64,000 nucleotides of DNA. It comes from Haliscomenobacter sp040403615. Its GTDB lineage: Bacteria > Bacteroidota > Bacteroidia > Chitinophagales > Saprospiraceae. Shown in pieces: positions 62,617-64,000 of this stretch. The notes under the pieces were generated by a model. It did not search any database. It saw only the letters and a list, made by a program, of their open reading frames with translations, and was not told the DNA's origin. Each line of letters opens with the position of its first letter. Position 1 is the stretch's first letter. Both the position numbers and the translations under genes were made by a program. The stretch is taken from the NCBI RefSeq assembly GCF_040403615.1, contig NZ_JBBAKG010000033.1, positions 4,137 through 68,136 of the forward strand, given 5' to 3'.

Positions 62617-63620
62617 AAAAAACCGCCCTCACCCTTGGCAAATACGCCCCATTGCACCGTGGCCACCAATACGTGTTTGATACCGCCCTGGCCGAATGCG
62701 ACGAGCTGGTGGTGCTGATTTACGATACTCAGGTGATCTCCACTCCGCTGCACATCCGCGCGGGCTGGATTCGGACTTTGTACCCACAAGTTACGGTGAT
62801 CGAATGTTGGGATGGCCCGGAAGGCTACTCCTCCGAGCGGGCTTTTGAAATCCTGCAAGAAGAATACATCTTCCAAATGCTGGCGGGACGGCGCATTACC
62901 CATTTTTACAGCAGTGAATTATACGGCGATCATGTGAGCAAGGCTTTGGGTGCCCTGGATCGGCGGCTGGATGAGGCCCGCGCTACTGTGCCCATTTCGG
63001 CTACCATGATTCGGGAGAATCCCCTGCAATACCGTGATTATGTGTCTGATGTGGTGTACAAAGATTTGATCACCAAAGTGGTGTTTGTGGGCGCCATGTC
63101 TACCGGCAAATCAACACTAACCGAGGCGCTGGCACAAAAATACCAAACCACTTTTGCCCCGGAATATGGCCGCGAATATTGGACAACCCATCAAATTGAC
63201 CGCCGCATCAGTTTCGAAGCTTTTGATGAAATTGCCATCGGCCATTTGGCGCGCGAAGAGGAGGCGGTACTGCAAGCCAACCGTTACCTTTTTGTGGATA
63301 CCAATGCCATCACCACCTACCTGTACGCTCTGGATTACCATGGCAAAGCGCCTACCTTGTTGACCCAAATTGCGCTGGAAAACGCCAGTCGCTACGACCT
63401 GTTTTTCCTCTGCGACGCAGACATTCCCTACGACGATACCTGGGACCGCAGCGGCGACCAAAAGCGGCAGGTTTTCCAAAAACAGGTCATTGCAGATTTG
63501 CAGGAGCGGCGCATTCCTTACATTACCTTGAGTGGAAGTCTGGAGGTGCGAATGGCCAAAGTGGAAGCGGTGCTGGCGGGATTTGTGAAATACGGTAATT
63601 TTTTTGGGCGTGGGTTTTGA
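62613..63620 (+). CDS. nadR: Bifunctional NMN adenylyltransferase / ribosylnicotinamide kinase
   Basis: The 335-residue protein has an adenylyltransferase domain with the HxGH motif H15-RG-H18 (KYAPLHRGHQ) and the ISATMIRENP motif at 128-137, then a kinase domain with Walker A GAMSTGKST (160-168). It phosphorylates nicotinamide riboside trapped by PnuC and adenylates NMN to NAD. No N-terminal repressor helix-turn-helix is present, unlike enterobacterial NadR. The frame is open to 62439 inside pnuC; ATG 62613 is the true start. Confidence 0.95.
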   Translation: MKKTALTLGKYAPLHRGHQYVFDTALAECDELVVLIYDTQVISTPLHIRAGWIRTLYPQVTVIECWDGPEGYSSERAFEILQEEYIFQMLAGRRITHFYSSELYGDHVSKALGALDRRLDEARATVPISATMIRENPLQYRDYVSDVVYKDLITKVVFVGAMSTGKSTLTEALAQKYQTTFAPEYGREYWTTHQIDRRISFEAFDEIAIGHLAREEEAVLQANRYLFVDTNAITTYLYALDYHGKAPTLLTQIALENASRYDLFFLCDADIPYDDTWDRSGDQKRQVFQKQVIADLQERRIPYITLSGSLEVRMAKVEAVLAGFVKYGNFFGRGF

Positions 63621-63631
63621 AACATCAGAAT

Positions 63632-63892
63632 TTAAGCTGTTGGATTATTTTGCTGTTCAATCCAGACCAAAAGGTACTCCCTATTTTTGAAAGATTTAAG
63701 CTTGGTTTCCAAGGCCATGGCCTCTGCTCTAGATTCAAACGCCAGTGAAAAGATGAGTACCCATGGGCCTTTGTTCTTGGTCCATTTGTTGCGATTGGTA
63801 TTGTGTCGATGGATGCGATCGTGTAGGTTATTGGTTTGTCCTATGTACAAAATGCCAGATGTGGTCGATTGAATGACGTAGGTGTGAAACAT
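63632..63892 (-). CDS. GIY-YIG nuclease family protein
   Basis: The 86-residue protein starts at MFHTYVIQSTTSGILYIGQT, the GIY-YIG pattern with YIGQT for YIG, then the catalytic Arg in LHDRIHRHN and Glu in ALETKLKSF. It differs from the UPF0213-like GIY-YIG protein at 58.5 kb. A longer frame starting at a GTG at 63952 overlaps a tRNA-like sequence and is rejected. It is transcribed away from that tRNA-like element, separated by about 50 bp. Confidence 0.82.
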   Translation of the reverse strand: MFHTYVIQSTTSGILYIGQTNNLHDRIHRHNTNRNKWTKNKGPWVLIFSLAFESRAEAMALETKLKSFKNREYLLVWIEQQNNPTA

Positions 63893-63943
63893 GAGGAAGA
63901 GATTAGTTAAAATAGAGCCACACCGAAGGATGGCTTTTCTGTA

Positions 63944-64000
63944 TTGGGGCACAAGGATTCGAACCTTGGACTCTCCCGATCTTAATCGGGATGCGCTACC
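63944..64000 (-). tRNA. tRNA-like 3' part, Gln-type acceptor, odd anticodon arm (cut by window end)
   Basis: Read on the minus strand, the acceptor 3' strand TGCCCCA (63945-63951) plus discriminator A, the T arm CAAGG-TTCGAAT-CCTTG and an anticodon arm CCCGA...TCGGG are present, and GGTAGCGC of the D arm reaches the window edge. CCA is not encoded. The stem gives either a 6-nt loop (TTAAGA) or, paired one base out, an 8-nt loop; neither is the normal 7 nt, and the 26-48 interval is one base too long. It may be a real but unusual tRNA or a tRNA-derived relic. The 5' half is outside the window. Confidence 0.5.

Noticed and set aside
63893..63952. GTG start for the second GIY-YIG gene inside the tRNA-like sequence
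   Set aside because: It would translate the acceptor stem; MFHTYVIQS at 63892 is the normal family start.

Overview
The window looks like part of a Bacteroidota chromosome, most likely from the class Saprospiria (Haliscomenobacter or Lewinella relatives). The reasons are type A and type B type-IX-secretion C-terminal sorting domains, almost no Shine-Dalgarno sequences, and repeated matches to the Bacteroidota promoter (TTG about 20 nt upstream of TAnnTTTG). The taxonomic placement is inference. A 100-N scaffold gap at 7684-7783 removes the start of lysA.

Layout. 1-7.6 kb: the end of a secreted sortilin-repeat protein, an orphan LutA-like protein, a di-heme cytochrome, inorganic pyrophosphatase, a GNAT-like protein and an ECF sigma factor with a small membrane partner. 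7.8-14.5 kb: lysA, valS, rdgB, a LytTR regulator, two GNAT proteins and a small zinc-ribbon-like protein. 14.5-16.7 kb: a secreted unknown protein divergent from a pentameric ligand-gated ion channel homologue, then a gene-free stretch that appears to encode a structured RNA of about 200 nt. 16.7-32.7 kb: malQ with starch-binding domains, a 1766-aa repeat-rich T9SS protein, an amidase, a sugar isomerase-like protein, lipid and glycan transferases and an M1 peptidase. 32.7-44.4 kb: the SRP RNA on the minus strand, an outer-membrane barrel, two serine hydrolases, a fused 2-oxoacid dehydrogenase E1, a DUF1573 protein, a penicillin acylase homologue and two 2TM proteins. 44.4-56.7 kb: polyprenol-phosphate mannosyltransferase, dnaK, a SOUL protein, a three-gene Mla/MCE lipid-transport operon, a DUF4249 lipoprotein, panB, mltG, a glycosyltransferase and a DHOD-like protein. 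56.7-64 kb: a PqaA-like protein, a GIY-YIG gene inside a repeat island, a large zinc metalloprotease, the pnuC-nadR NAD salvage operon, and a second GIY-YIG gene beside a tRNA-like sequence.

Most genes are ordinary housekeeping or envelope functions. The unusual content is between genes: a candidate promoter-driven structured RNA at 16.4-16.65 kb, and at least six families of inverted or tandem repeats. One family has long terminal inverted repeats, occurs twice, and appears to have supplied the -33 promoter element of panB at one site and the last codons plus stop of the E1 gene at the other. The channel homologue and its divergent secreted neighbour share a palindromic promoter region, which suggests they are expressed together.
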